DNA of 64,000 nt from Bradyrhizobium lablabi (GCF_018129385.1 NZ_JAFCLN010000001.1:620001-684000), one strand, 5' to 3'; counted from the stretch's first letter, positions 1 through 8,008 are shown. Translations and numbers: made by a program. The notes: generated by a model from the letters alone, not told the origin.

Positions 1-41
1 ATGGTCAGAAGGTTTTCCTTACTTCTCCTAAGGTGTCGCAT
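1..41 (-). CDS. glpV: start of glycerol ABC transporter substrate-binding protein (partial)
   Basis: Only the first 13 codons lie inside the window, beginning MRHLRRSKENLL and running off the left edge. A strong Shine-Dalgarno sequence (CCGGAGGA on the minus strand) sits about seven bases before the ATG. The basic first residues fit the n-region of a signal peptide. In the rhizobial glp operon the gene after glpU encodes the periplasmic glycerol-binding protein GlpV, so position and order suggest that identity. The protein itself cannot be confirmed from 13 residues. Confidence 0.65.
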   Translation of the reverse strand, partial: MRHLRRSKENLLT

Positions 42-82
42 TTTGGTTCCTCCGGTTACAACGACGAAAATGCTTCTCGTTC

Positions 83-133
83 GAGCATGATCTTGCGGAA
101 GCCTGCACCCCACTTCTTCTTCCGATCGTGCTC
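83..133. repeat. degenerate palindromic repeat, GAGCATGATC family
   Basis: Ends GAGCATGATC and GATCGTGCTC form an inverted repeat. The interior resembles the copies at 31696, 43662 and 59792, which share a GAAAA...ACCGGTT...CACTT core, but is more degraded. It sits between glpU and glpV, inside the operon. Confidence 0.7.
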
Positions 134-179
134 AGTCCCAGGCCCGGGTTGATCCCGGATCTGTCGTTCTCGCCTGCCC

Positions 180-506
180 CTAGACGGTGCGAAAGATCGC
201 AACGGCAGCGCCAAGCGAAATCAGTGTTGCGAGCCACAGGCTCGAAATCTCGACGCCCTCCCCGATCGGCAATGTCAGGATCGCCTCGGTGCCGACGAGG
301 CCGATCCACAGCAGATGGATGACGGCGGCTGATATCAGCGAAATAAAGAGGCGGTCGCCGCGCGTGGTCGGGATGCGCAAAACGCCGACGCGCTCCGCTT
401 CCGGATAGGCGACCGCAAGCCAGGTCATGGCGCCGAGCGTGGTGGCGAGCAGCGCAAAGAAGATCGCGGTCGGCAACGTCCAGGCCATCCATGCGATGTT
501 TTCCAT
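180..506 (-). CDS. glpU: GlpU, small DUF2160 membrane protein of the glycerol ABC transporter
   Basis: This 108-residue protein has about three hydrophobic segments, near residues 8-33, 50-75 and 85-106, and no enzymatic motif. DUF2160-type proteins are found in glycerol ABC operons of rhizobia, between the permeases and the binding protein, and here it lies exactly there. Its role in transport is not defined; an accessory inner-membrane subunit is the reasonable inference. The ATG at 506 is preceded by AAGGAG at good spacing. The gene follows glpQ after 157 bases that hold a palindromic repeat, unlike the overlaps seen elsewhere in the operon. Confidence 0.8.
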   Translation of the reverse strand: MENIAWMAWTLPTAIFFALLATTLGAMTWLAVAYPEAERVGVLRIPTTRGDRLFISLISAAVIHLLWIGLVGTEAILTLPIGEGVEISSLWLATLISLGAAVAIFRTV

Positions 507-552
507 GGCTAGCTCCTTCCGCGGGGTGAGATAACGAAGAGCGCTTTCGGCT

Positions 553-643
553 CGTCATTGCGAGGAGCGGCAGCGACGAAGCAATCCAGCTTTGTCGCCG
601 CGTCGAAGGGAAGCTGGATTGCTTCGCTTCGCTCGCAATGACG
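553..643. repeat. palindromic repeat element inside the glp operon
   Basis: Outer arms CGTCATTGCGAG (553-564) and CTCGCAATGACG (632-643) are perfect inverted repeats. Inner arms GAAGCAATCCAG and CTGGATTGCTTC are also complementary. This is the well-known type of repeat that gives spurious peptides with 'HCERSEAIQ'. It lies between glpQ and glpU and would form a long hairpin in the operon transcript. Confidence 0.85.
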
Positions 644-663
644 GGGGAAAGTTCTCGTCATCA

Positions 664-1473
664 TCATACCCGCCCCAGCGCAAAACCGCGCGCGATGTAG
701 TTGCGGACGAACCAGATCACCAGCGCGCCGGGGATGATGGTGAGCACGCCGGCGGCGGCCAGCAGGCCCCAGTCGACGCCGGCGGCGGAGACGGTGCGCG
801 TCATGGTCGCTGCGATCGGCTTGGCGTTGACGGAAGTGAGTGTGCGCGCCAGCAGCAATTCGACCCAGGAGAACATGAAGCAGAAGAAGGCGGCCACCCC
901 GATGCCGCTCGCGATCAGCGGCACCAGGATCTTGATGAAGAAGCGCGGGAACGAATAGCCATCGAGGAAGGCGGTCTCGTCGATCTCCCGCGGCACGCTC
1001 GAGACAAACCCTTCGAGGATCCAGACCGCCAGCGGCACGTTGAACAGGCAATGCGCCAGCGCCACCGCCCAGGGCGTATCGAACAGATTCAGCGCAGAAT
1101 AGAGGTTGAAGAACGGCAACGCGAACACCGCCGCCGGCGCCATGCGGTTCGACAGCAGCCAGAAGAACAGATGCTTGTCGCCGAGGAAGCGGTAACGCGA
1201 GAAGGCGTAGGCCGCCGGCAGTGCGAAGGAGATCGACAGAAACGTGTTGAGGATGACGTATTGCAGCGAATTGATGTAGCCGGAATACCAGCTCTCGTCG
1301 GTGAAGATGCGCTTGTAGTTGGCCAGCGTCGGCTGATGCGGCCACAGCGTCATGGTCGTGACGATCTCGGTGTTGGTCTTGAAGCTCATGTTGACGAGCC
1401 AGTAGATCGGCAACAGCAGGAAGAACAGGAACACCACCATGATGATCCGGCGGCCGGGAATGGAGTGCATCAT
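664..1473 (-). CDS. glpQ: glycerol ABC transporter permease GlpQ
   Basis: The 269-residue inner-membrane protein has the six-segment layout of a sugar-type (MalG-like) permease. Its N-terminal helix is followed by an EAA-type coupling loop in the second half, around 'DETAFLDGYSFPRFF'. It would pair with GlpP to form the channel energised by GlpS and GlpT. The ATG at 1473 overlaps the glpP stop by four bases (ATGA), which implies translational coupling. The same frame stays open far upstream through glpP, but those residues have no permease character and are not part of the protein. Confidence 0.92.
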   Translation of the reverse strand: MMHSIPGRRIIMVVFLFFLLLPIYWLVNMSFKTNTEIVTTMTLWPHQPTLANYKRIFTDESWYSGYINSLQYVILNTFLSISFALPAAYAFSRYRFLGDKHLFFWLLSNRMAPAAVFALPFFNLYSALNLFDTPWAVALAHCLFNVPLAVWILEGFVSSVPREIDETAFLDGYSFPRFFIKILVPLIASGIGVAAFFCFMFSWVELLLARTLTSVNAKPIAATMTRTVSAAGVDWGLLAAAGVLTIIPGALVIWFVRNYIARGFALGRV

Positions 1474-2372
1474 GCGACACCTTCCTTCGGCGGGCGCTCG
1501 CTGCCGGCGTTGGTCATGACGGTGTAGAATAGCCAGCACACGATCAGGATGACGAGGTTGTAGACCAGCGACAGCGCGGCGGCCTTGCCGAGGTCGAACT
1601 GGCCGAGCGCGATCTTGACGAGCTCGATCGAGACGAAGGTGGTGGAATTGCCGGGACCGCCGCCGGTGACGACGAACGGCTCGGTGTAGATCATGAAACT
1701 GTCCATGAAGCGCAGCAGCACGGCGATCAGCAGCACGCGGTTCATCTTCGGCAACTGGATCGCCTTGAACACCGCCCAGCGCGAGGCACCGTCGATTTGG
1801 GCTGCCTGATAATAGGCGTCGGGGATCGACTTCAGGCCGGCGTAGCAGAGCAGCGCGACCAGCGAGGTCCAGTGCCAGACATCCATCAGGATGACGGTGA
1901 ACCAGGCATCGATATCGTTGGAGACGTAATTGTAGTTGAAGCCGAGGCTGTTGAAGACATAGCCCATCAGGCCGATGTCGGGCCGGCCAAAGATCTGCCA
2001 GATGGTGCCGACCACGTTCCACGGAATCAGCAGCGGCAGCGCGAGGATGACGAGGCAGACGGCAACCGGCCAGCCGTGGCGCGGCATCGACAACGCCACC
2101 ACGATGCCGAGCGGCACCTCGATCGCGAGGATGATCGCGGAAAACAGCAGGTTGCGTCCGAGCGAGGCGAGGAAGCGCCCGCCGAGATCCGTCGAAGGAT
2201 CGAGCAGCTCCTTGAACCAGCCGACGCCGTTCCAGAAGAACTGGTTGTTGCCAAAGGTGTCCTGCACGGAATAGTTCACGACCGTCATCAGCGGCAACAC
2301 CGCCGAGAAGGCGACGATCAAAAACACCGGCAGCACCAGGAACCAGGCTTTCTGGTTGACGACCTTCTCCAT
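1470..2372 (-). CDS. glpP: glycerol ABC transporter permease GlpP
   Basis: A 300-residue MalF-type binding-protein-dependent permease. The sequence shows six hydrophobic segments, the first near residues 10-33, and a C-terminal EAA loop around 'YQAAQIDGASRWAVF', which contacts the ATPase subunits. It overlaps glpT by one base upstream and glpQ by four bases downstream, so the pair is co-translated. In rhizobial glp operons this permease pair imports glycerol. The substrate here is inferred from the adjoining glpD and glpR. Confidence 0.92.
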   Translation of the reverse strand: MEKVVNQKAWFLVLPVFLIVAFSAVLPLMTVVNYSVQDTFGNNQFFWNGVGWFKELLDPSTDLGGRFLASLGRNLLFSAIILAIEVPLGIVVALSMPRHGWPVAVCLVILALPLLIPWNVVGTIWQIFGRPDIGLMGYVFNSLGFNYNYVSNDIDAWFTVILMDVWHWTSLVALLCYAGLKSIPDAYYQAAQIDGASRWAVFKAIQLPKMNRVLLIAVLLRFMDSFMIYTEPFVVTGGGPGNSTTFVSIELVKIALGQFDLGKAAALSLVYNLVILIVCWLFYTVMTNAGSERPPKEGVA

Positions 2373-3457
2373 CAGGCGGCTCCCTCGACCAGAAGGCTGT
2401 CGGCATAGACGTGCACGCGCGCGGGATTGAAGACCAGGCCCGCATTGCTATCCGGGACCGAAAATCCCTGCGGCACGCGGGCGGCGAGTTTTGCATCGCC
2501 GACCCTCACACGCGCGAAGCGGACGCGGCCGAGATCGTCGATGCGCTCGATTTTTGCGGACAGCAGTCCCGGCGCGGGCGCGGCGATGTCGACGAATTCC
2601 GGCCGCACGCCAATCTCGATCTTCGCGGTGCCCGGCAGGACGTTGTAGTTGCGGTTGAGCGCGATGACGTGACCGCCGATGCGCGCTTCCCTTCCCTTCA
2701 CTTCAGCCGGCACGATGTTCATGCCGGGCGAGCCGATGAAATAGCCGACGAAGGTGTGCGCCGGCTTGTCAAAAAGCTCCGCCGGCGTACCGCTTTGTAC
2801 GACGCGGCCGTCATGCATCACCACGACCGTGTCGGCAAAGGTCAGCGCCTCGGTCTGGTCGTGGGTGACGTAGATCATCGTGAGGTCAAGCTCGCGGTGC
2901 AGCGCCTTCAATTTCGAGCGGAGCTGCCATTTCAATTCGGGATCGATCACCGTCAGCGGCTCATCGAACAGCACGGCGGCGACGTCGGAACGCACGAGGC
3001 CGCGACCGAGCGAGATCTTTTGCTTGGCATCGGCCGTCAGCCGCGTGGCCTTGCGGTTGAGGACCGGCGTGAGGTCCAAAAGCTTTGCGATCTCGGCGAC
3101 GCGCGCGTCGATCTCTGCCTTTGCGATACCGCGGTTCTTCAAGGGGAATGCCAGGTTCTGGCCGACCGTCATGGTGTCGTAGATGACGGGGAATTGGAAC
3201 ACCTGGGCGATGTTGCGCTTCTGGGTCGAGGCCTGCGTGATGTCGGTGCCGTCGAACAGGATTTTTCCGCGCGAGGGCGTCACGATGCCGGAGATCAGGT
3301 TGAGCAGCGTGGTCTTGCCGCAGCCGGACGGGCCAAGCAGCGCGTAGGCGCCGCCCTGCCGCCAGGTCATCGTGACCGGCTTCAGCGCAAAGGATTCCGG
3401 CGGCGCATCGTTGCCGCCGTAGGAATGGGCGAGATCGACGAGGTCAATGCGGGCCAT
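2372..3457 (-). CDS. glpT: glycerol ABC transporter ATP-binding protein GlpT (degenerate signature motif)
   Basis: A 361-residue MalK/UgpC-like ATPase with a C-terminal regulatory OB-like domain. Walker A (GPSGCGKT) is at residues 42-49, the Q-loop glutamine is in 'VFQFP', Walker B ends in D165-E166, and the switch histidine is H199 in 'VTHDQ'. The position of the ABC signature, normally LSGGQ, reads LTADAKQK at 140-147, so this subunit lacks a canonical signature. Its partner GlpS keeps the signature but lacks the switch histidine. It lies 12 bases after glpS and overlaps glpP by one base. It is not the Pi-antiporter that carries the same symbol in E. coli. Confidence 0.9.
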   Translation of the reverse strand: MARIDLVDLAHSYGGNDAPPESFALKPVTMTWRQGGAYALLGPSGCGKTTLLNLISGIVTPSRGKILFDGTDITQASTQKRNIAQVFQFPVIYDTMTVGQNLAFPLKNRGIAKAEIDARVAEIAKLLDLTPVLNRKATRLTADAKQKISLGRGLVRSDVAAVLFDEPLTVIDPELKWQLRSKLKALHRELDLTMIYVTHDQTEALTFADTVVVMHDGRVVQSGTPAELFDKPAHTFVGYFIGSPGMNIVPAEVKGREARIGGHVIALNRNYNVLPGTAKIEIGVRPEFVDIAAPAPGLLSAKIERIDDLGRVRFARVRVGDAKLAARVPQGFSVPDSNAGLVFNPARVHVYADSLLVEGAA

Positions 3458-3469
3458 GCGCCATCTCCC

Positions 3470-4606
3470 TCACCTGCTCGAGCTTTTTCTTGAGGCATCA
3501 CGCGAGGCGCCCTGCGCTCCGCCCGAAAACTCGCTGGCGGGAGAAGCAACCAGGCGGCCGGTCGTGTCGAAGACGAAAACATTGCCGGGGCTGAGCGCGG
3601 CATTGAGTGCCTGCCCAGGCTCGTATTCGTGCACGCCCTCCAGCACTGCGACCCAATTGGAGGATTCGCGATGCAGATGCACAAAGCTTTCGGAGCCGGT
3701 GATCTCCGTCACCGAGACGGTGGTCGGAAAAACGTGGCGCCCGGCCGCGCCATTGGCGACTTCCAATTGGTGCGCGCGAAAGCCGACGCGATAGGCGCCG
3801 TCGGGCAGGCCGGCGTAAAGGCCGGTTGCGGCCCCCTGCACGCCGCCGTCGTACTGAATCAAGCCGCCCTTCTTCTCGATGCCGACGATGTTGAGCGGCG
3901 GATCGGAAAATACCTGCGCGACGCGCAGCGTGTCGGGATGGCGATAGACCCTTGGCGTCTCGCCGACCTGCAACGCTTCGCCTTCCCACATGCAAATGGT
4001 ATTGCCGCCGAGCAGCAGGGCTTCCGAAGGCTCGGTCGTCGCATAGACGAAGATCGCGCCGGAAGCCTCAAAGATGCGTGGCAACTCGGCGCGCAGCTCT
4101 TCGCGCAGCTTGTAATCGAGGTTGGCCAGCGGCTCGTCGAGCAGCACGAGATCGGCGCCCTTCACCAGCGCGCGCGCAATCGCGGTGCGCTGCTGCTGGC
4201 CGCCGGAGAGTTGTAGCGGCGTCCGTTTCATGAAGGGCTCTAGCTTGAGCAGCCGTGCCGCTTCCTGCACCCGCCGCTCGATCTCCTCGCGCGGCGCGCC
4301 CTTGACGCGCAAGGGCGAGGCGATGTTCTCGTAGACCGTCAGCGAGGGATAGTTGATGAACTGCTGGTAGACCATCGCAACCGAGCGCTTGCGAATGTCC
4401 ATGCCGGTGACGTCCTCGCCGTCGACCAGCACGCGGCCCGAGGTCGGCTTGTCGAGGCCGGCGAGCAGCCGCATGATCGAGGTCTTGCCGGACAGCGTCG
4501 GTCCCAGCAGCACGCTGAGCGTGCCGCGCTCGAGCGTCAGCGACACGTCGCGAATGGCCGGAATGCCATCGACGGTGCGCGTGACGTGGTCGAGCGTGAC
4601 GCTCAT
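3470..4606 (-). CDS. glpS: glycerol ABC transporter ATP-binding protein GlpS (switch histidine missing)
   Basis: A 378-residue ATPase of the sugar-importer family. Walker A (GPTLSGKT) is at residues 35-42, the canonical signature LSGGQQQR at 133-140, Walker B ends in D157-E158, and a C-terminal regulatory domain follows. Where other members have the switch histidine (usually TH-D), this protein reads 'YATTEPSEA', with T191 in place of histidine. I chose the ATG at 4606 (MSVTLDHV) because it overlaps the glpD stop by four bases and starts right at the ABC fold. An upstream in-frame start at 4666 would add residues inside glpD. Confidence 0.9.
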   Translation of the reverse strand: MSVTLDHVTRTVDGIPAIRDVSLTLERGTLSVLLGPTLSGKTSIMRLLAGLDKPTSGRVLVDGEDVTGMDIRKRSVAMVYQQFINYPSLTVYENIASPLRVKGAPREEIERRVQEAARLLKLEPFMKRTPLQLSGGQQQRTAIARALVKGADLVLLDEPLANLDYKLREELRAELPRIFEASGAIFVYATTEPSEALLLGGNTICMWEGEALQVGETPRVYRHPDTLRVAQVFSDPPLNIVGIEKKGGLIQYDGGVQGAATGLYAGLPDGAYRVGFRAHQLEVANGAAGRHVFPTTVSVTEITGSESFVHLHRESSNWVAVLEGVHEYEPGQALNAALSPGNVFVFDTTGRLVASPASEFSGGAQGASRDASRKSSSR

Positions 4607-6147
4607 GGGCGCGCTCCCGCTTCGCGCAACGGACGCCTCTCGGGCGCGCGATGGGCCGCCATCCAATCATCGAGTGCAGCAATCTCCGCAGGCGTCAGGC
4701 GCAGGCCCAGCTTTGAACGGCGCCACACCACGTCTTCGGCGGTCACGGCCCATTCTTCCGTCATGAGATACCTGACCTCGGCCTCGGTGAGCGTATCACC
4801 GAAGCATTGTCCGAGATCGGACATCGACTTGGCGTGACCGAGTAATTTCGCCGCACGGGTTCCGTAGGCATGTGCCAACCGATTGGCATGCGCATGTGCA
4901 AGGAACGGATGGTCGCGTATCAATTCCGCTGTCAGCGCGACCACCGCGGAAACATCCATGTCGCCGCCGGGCAGCGGCGCGGTCGCGGTCCAGCCCTCCT
5001 TGGCCTTGGCGCTGTTCAGATATGGAGAGAGACGTTCGAGCGCTTCTTCGGCGAGGCGCCGATAGGTCGTGATCTTGCCGCCATAGATCGACAGCAGCGG
5101 CGCGCCGCCGGGCATGTCGAGCTCGAAAACATAGTCGCGGGTAGCGGCCTTCGCTTCGCTGGCGCCATCGTCGTAGAGCGGACGCACGCCGGCGTAATTC
5201 CAGACCACGTCCGAGGGTTTTACCGGCTTTGCCAGATATTCGCTGACGGAGTTGCAGAGATACTCGATCTCTTCCGAAGTGGCCTTCACCTTGGCCGGAT
5301 CGCCGTCGTAGTCACGATCGGTGGTGCCGATCAGCGTAAAGTCGTCCTGGTAGGGAATCACGAAGACGATGCGGCCGTCGGCGTTCTGGAACATGTAGGC
5401 GCGGTCATGCGCATAGAGCTGGCGCACCACGATATGCGAGCCCTGCACCAGCCGCACCTTTGCCTTGGCATTGACGCCGGCGCCCGAGGACAACACCTGC
5501 TCCACCCAGGGGCCGCCGGCATTGACCAGCGCGCGGGCGGTGATGGTGCTGCGGCCGCCGTTCAGCGTGTCCTCCACCGTGACGTGCCAGATGCCGTCGA
5601 TCTGCCTGATCTCTACCGCGCGCGAGCGGGTGCGGATGTCGGCGCCGCGATCGGCGGCGTCGCGCGCATTGAGCGCAACGAGGCGCGCATCGTCGACGAA
5701 GCAGTCGGAGTATTCGAAAGCCTTTTTGTAGCGGCCCGGCTTCAGCGGCTTGCCGACCGCGTCGCTCGCAAGGTCCACCGAGCGCGTCGGCGGCAGCAAG
5801 TGCCGCCCGCCGATATGGTCGTACAGGAACAAGCCGAGGCGGAGCAGCCAAGCCGGGCGAAGTCCTGCGTGGTGCGGCAAAACGAAACGCAGGGGGCGGA
5901 TGATGTGGGGGGCGATGCCCCAGAGGATTTCGCGCTCGATCAGGGCCTCGCGGACCAGGCGAAACTCGTAATATTCGAGATAGCGCAGCCCGCCATGCAC
6001 GAGCTTGGTCGACCAGGACGACGTCCCGCTCGCCAAATCATTCATTTCACAAAGGAAAACGGAATTTCCCCGGCCCGCCGCATCGCGCGCGATGCCGCAG
6101 CCGTTAACCCCACCCCCGATGATCGCGAGGTCGTATACCCGATCCAA
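4603..6147 (-). CDS. glpD: aerobic glycerol-3-phosphate dehydrogenase
   Basis: This 514-residue flavoprotein oxidises glycerol 3-phosphate to dihydroxyacetone phosphate and passes electrons to quinone at the inner membrane. The N-terminal dinucleotide-binding motif GGGVNGCGIARDAAGRG sits at about residues 11-27. A DAO-type FAD-dependent fold follows, with a C-terminal GlpD domain after about residue 390. The apparent start is TTG (6145-6147, minus strand), with GGGGAAG upstream; no better ATG precedes the FAD motif. It is the first gene after the GlpR-like operator and overlaps glpS by four bases, so catabolism and uptake are co-expressed. No glycerol kinase gene is visible in the window. Confidence 0.93.
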   Translation of the reverse strand: MDRVYDLAIIGGGVNGCGIARDAAGRGNSVFLCEMNDLASGTSSWSTKLVHGGLRYLEYYEFRLVREALIEREILWGIAPHIIRPLRFVLPHHAGLRPAWLLRLGLFLYDHIGGRHLLPPTRSVDLASDAVGKPLKPGRYKKAFEYSDCFVDDARLVALNARDAADRGADIRTRSRAVEIRQIDGIWHVTVEDTLNGGRSTITARALVNAGGPWVEQVLSSGAGVNAKAKVRLVQGSHIVVRQLYAHDRAYMFQNADGRIVFVIPYQDDFTLIGTTDRDYDGDPAKVKATSEEIEYLCNSVSEYLAKPVKPSDVVWNYAGVRPLYDDGASEAKAATRDYVFELDMPGGAPLLSIYGGKITTYRRLAEEALERLSPYLNSAKAKEGWTATAPLPGGDMDVSAVVALTAELIRDHPFLAHAHANRLAHAYGTRAAKLLGHAKSMSDLGQCFGDTLTEAEVRYLMTEEWAVTAEDVVWRRSKLGLRLTPAEIAALDDWMAAHRAPERRPLREAGARP

Positions 6148-6171
6148 GACGCTTCCCCGGCAATCGCCTTG

Positions 6172-6237
6172 TTCGCTTTTGGCGATTTGGCTTTCGTTTT
6201 GGATTAAATCACAACGAAAAGCGAAAGCAAGCGAAAG
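6172..6237 (-). promoter_or_regulatory. putative GlpR operator upstream of glpD
   Basis: Just upstream of the glpD start, the plus strand shows TTCGCTTTT (6172-6180) and CTTTCGTTTT (6191-6200), then the inverse forms AACGAAAA (6213-6220), GCGAAAG (6221-6227) and GCGAAAG (6231-6237). Several DeoR-family repressors bind such repeated TTTCG/CGAAA motifs. The DeoR gene glpR is immediately upstream in the same direction, so it is the obvious candidate regulator. Assignment is by motif and position only. Confidence 0.55.
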
Positions 6238-6339
6238 GTGAAGGTATAGGCGCGGGACACGCCACGGTGCCCGCTTCTACTGTGCATGGGGTTGTTTTCG
6301 CAGTTTTGGGTTCAGATCGCGGCGAGGAGACAGCCTTCC

Positions 6340-6468
6340 TCGTCATGGCCGGGCATAGCCGTCCGAAGGACGGCGTCGCTTCCGCTCGCCTATGTCCCGG
6401 CCATCCACGTCTTTGGTGCCGGCGGGTGCATTAGACGTGGATGCCCGGGACGAGCCCGGGCATGACGA
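6340..6468. repeat. palindromic repeat element, GTCATG-CCGGGC family
   Basis: Outer arms CGTCATGGCCGGGC and GCCCGGGCATGACG are complementary. Inner arms ATCCACGTCT and AGACGTGGAT also pair. A related copy lies at 8668-8756. No coding potential is seen. Confidence 0.8.
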
Positions 6469-6484
6469 CGGAGAGAGCGAGTGT

Positions 6485-7315
6485 TTATACGCTCCGCAGC
6501 GCCGGCGGCGGCGAGCCGGGCTCGGCGTCGTCGATATCGGCGACCGGCTTGTCCATGGCGACCACGACCTCGATGCCGCGGTGGTGACAGATGCTGGCGA
6601 GGCCGGAGGGCAGCGGCGAGTCCGTCACAAAGGTCTGGATCTGCGACAGGTGCGCGATGCGGACCGGGGCGCTGCGGCGCAGCTTTGTCGAATCGGCGAC
6701 CAGCATGACGCTGCGGGCGTTGGCGATGATCGCCTGCGCCGCCTGCACCTCGCGATAGTCGAAATCGAGCAGCGCGCCCTCCTCGTCGATCGCGGAAGCG
6801 CCGATGATGGCGTAGTCGACCTTGAACTGGCCGATCAACTGCGTGGCGGTCGAGCCGACCACGGCGCCGTCGGCCCGGCGCACCGTGCCGCCGGCCACGA
6901 TCACCTCGATGCGCGGGTGGCGATACAGCAGCATCGCGACATTGAGGTTGTTGGTGATGACCAGCATGTCCTCATGCGAGGTCAGCGCGCTTGCGACTTC
7001 TTCCGTCGTGGTGCCGATGTTGATGAACAGCGAGCAGCCGTTCGGGATGCGCGCGGCGGCGGCGATCCCGATCGCCTTCTTCTCCTCGGCGGCGACGAAG
7101 CGGCGCGCCTCATAGGCGAGGTTTTCGACGCCCGAGGCGATGATGGCGCCGCCATGGATGCGGGTCAGCGAGCGCTGGTCGCAGAGGTCGTTGAGGTCCT
7201 TGCGGATGGTCTGCGCCGACACCTCAAAGCGCCTGGCGAGATCGTCCACCATCACCCGGCCAAAGGAGCGGGCGATGTTGAGGATTTCAGTCTGGCGATG
7301 CGACAGTCCGGCCAC
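6485..7315 (-). CDS. glpR: DeoR-family repressor, probable GlpR
   Basis: A 276-residue regulator with an N-terminal DeoR winged helix. The helix-turn-helix is around residues 20-45, 'VDDLARRFEVSAQTIRKDL', followed by 'RIHGGA', typical of the family. A C-terminal sugar-phosphate sensor domain follows, with 'NIGTTTEEVA' and 'ITNNLNVA' loops that in relatives bind phosphorylated ligands such as glycerol 3-phosphate. The start is GTG (7313-7315). It is upstream of glpD in the same direction and is the likely repressor of the glp operon through the repeats at 6172-6237. Confidence 0.85.
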   Translation of the reverse strand: MAGLSHRQTEILNIARSFGRVMVDDLARRFEVSAQTIRKDLNDLCDQRSLTRIHGGAIIASGVENLAYEARRFVAAEEKKAIGIAAAARIPNGCSLFINIGTTTEEVASALTSHEDMLVITNNLNVAMLLYRHPRIEVIVAGGTVRRADGAVVGSTATQLIGQFKVDYAIIGASAIDEEGALLDFDYREVQAAQAIIANARSVMLVADSTKLRRSAPVRIAHLSQIQTFVTDSPLPSGLASICHHRGIEVVVAMDKPVADIDDAEPGSPPPALRSV

Positions 7316-7435
7316 GGCGTTCTTTCCGGCGGTGGACGGATATGGTGCGGCGGTTTCGCGGCGCGGTCAACGTGGCGGGCGCTAAATCGCAGACAGAGTT
7401 AAGGGCCGGAACTCCGCCGTCATTGCGCAGCCGCA

Positions 7436-7456
7436 AAAATGATTGGAAATCATTTT
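7436..7456. promoter_or_regulatory. perfect palindrome in the divergent glpR / NTF2-like intergenic region
   Basis: Arms AAAATGATT and AATCATTTT surround GGA, giving a 21-base perfect dyad. It lies 121 bases upstream of the glpR start and 84 bases upstream of the gene at 7540. The AT-rich composition stands out from the GC-rich surroundings. It may be an operator; no cognate regulator is recognised. Confidence 0.45.
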
Positions 7457-7539
7457 GCTGCAGATGGCCTGCCCCGCTCGACAAATGAAAACACCGCTGC
7501 AAGACTGTGCTCACAATCAAGAAAATCCGGAGGATCCCC

Positions 7540-7983
7540 ATGCAGATCGATCGCCGTTACTTTGCCTTGTCTGCAGCCGCGCTTACGCTGCTCGGCACCA
7601 CGTCCGCTTTCGCCGGAGCCGATGAAGATGAGATCACCAAGAAGCTCGAAGCATTCCGCGCGGCCCAGCAGGCCGGCAACGCCGACGGCCTCGCCCCGCT
7701 CCTGGCGGAGGAGCTGAGCTATAGCCATTCGCTGGGCCAACTCGACGACAAGGCGAAGCTGCTGTCGGGCGTCAAGAACGCGAACTACAAATGGACGACG
7801 CTTGAATACAAGAATCCCACGGTCAAGGTCGTCGGCCCGGCCGCGATCGTGCGCTTCAACTTCGTCGGCGAGCAGGAATTCACCGACGGCAAGAAGACGC
7901 CGCAGAACCTCGCCATCCTGATGAACTGGCAGAAGCAGGGCAGCGAGTGGAAGCTGCTGTCGCGCTCGGCGACAAAACTCTGA
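7540..7983 (+). CDS. exported NTF2-like (DUF4440-type) protein
   Basis: A 147-residue protein with a signal peptide, MQIDRRYFALSAAALTLLG and cleavage after about residue 25 (AFA-GADE). The mature part has the alpha+beta cone pattern of SnoaL/DUF4440 proteins: an N-terminal helix 'EITKKLEAFRAAQQAGN', a central 'LSYSHSLGQLDDKAKLL', and a C-terminal strand 'EWKLLSRSAT'. Such proteins may bind small ligands in the periplasm, and no catalytic function can be assigned. The ATG at 7540 has CCGGAGG a few bases upstream; earlier in-frame starts lack one. Confidence 0.8.
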   Translation: MQIDRRYFALSAAALTLLGTTSAFAGADEDEITKKLEAFRAAQQAGNADGLAPLLAEELSYSHSLGQLDDKAKLLSGVKNANYKWTTLEYKNPTVKVVGPAAIVRFNFVGEQEFTDGKKTPQNLAILMNWQKQGSEWKLLSRSATKL

Positions 7984-8008
7984 CAGAGCTGACGGGACGC
8001 CGGGAAAA

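Larger units (their letters stand above)
6148..6484. other. glpR-glpD spacer
   Basis: This 337-base stretch holds no credible gene. Next to glpD it carries CGAAA-type repeats that look like a DeoR-family operator (6172-6237). Nearer glpR it carries a palindromic repeat element (6340-6468). Both are listed separately. Confidence 0.8.

Noticed and set aside
509..680. Peptide with HCERSEAIQ in frames around 553-643
   Set aside because: This is the usual translation of a palindromic intergenic repeat, not a gene.
1474..2496. Long open frame extending glpQ upstream to a 610-residue protein
   Set aside because: The added part is a shifted reading of glpP with no permease character. The real GlpQ start at 1473 overlaps the glpP stop as ATGA.
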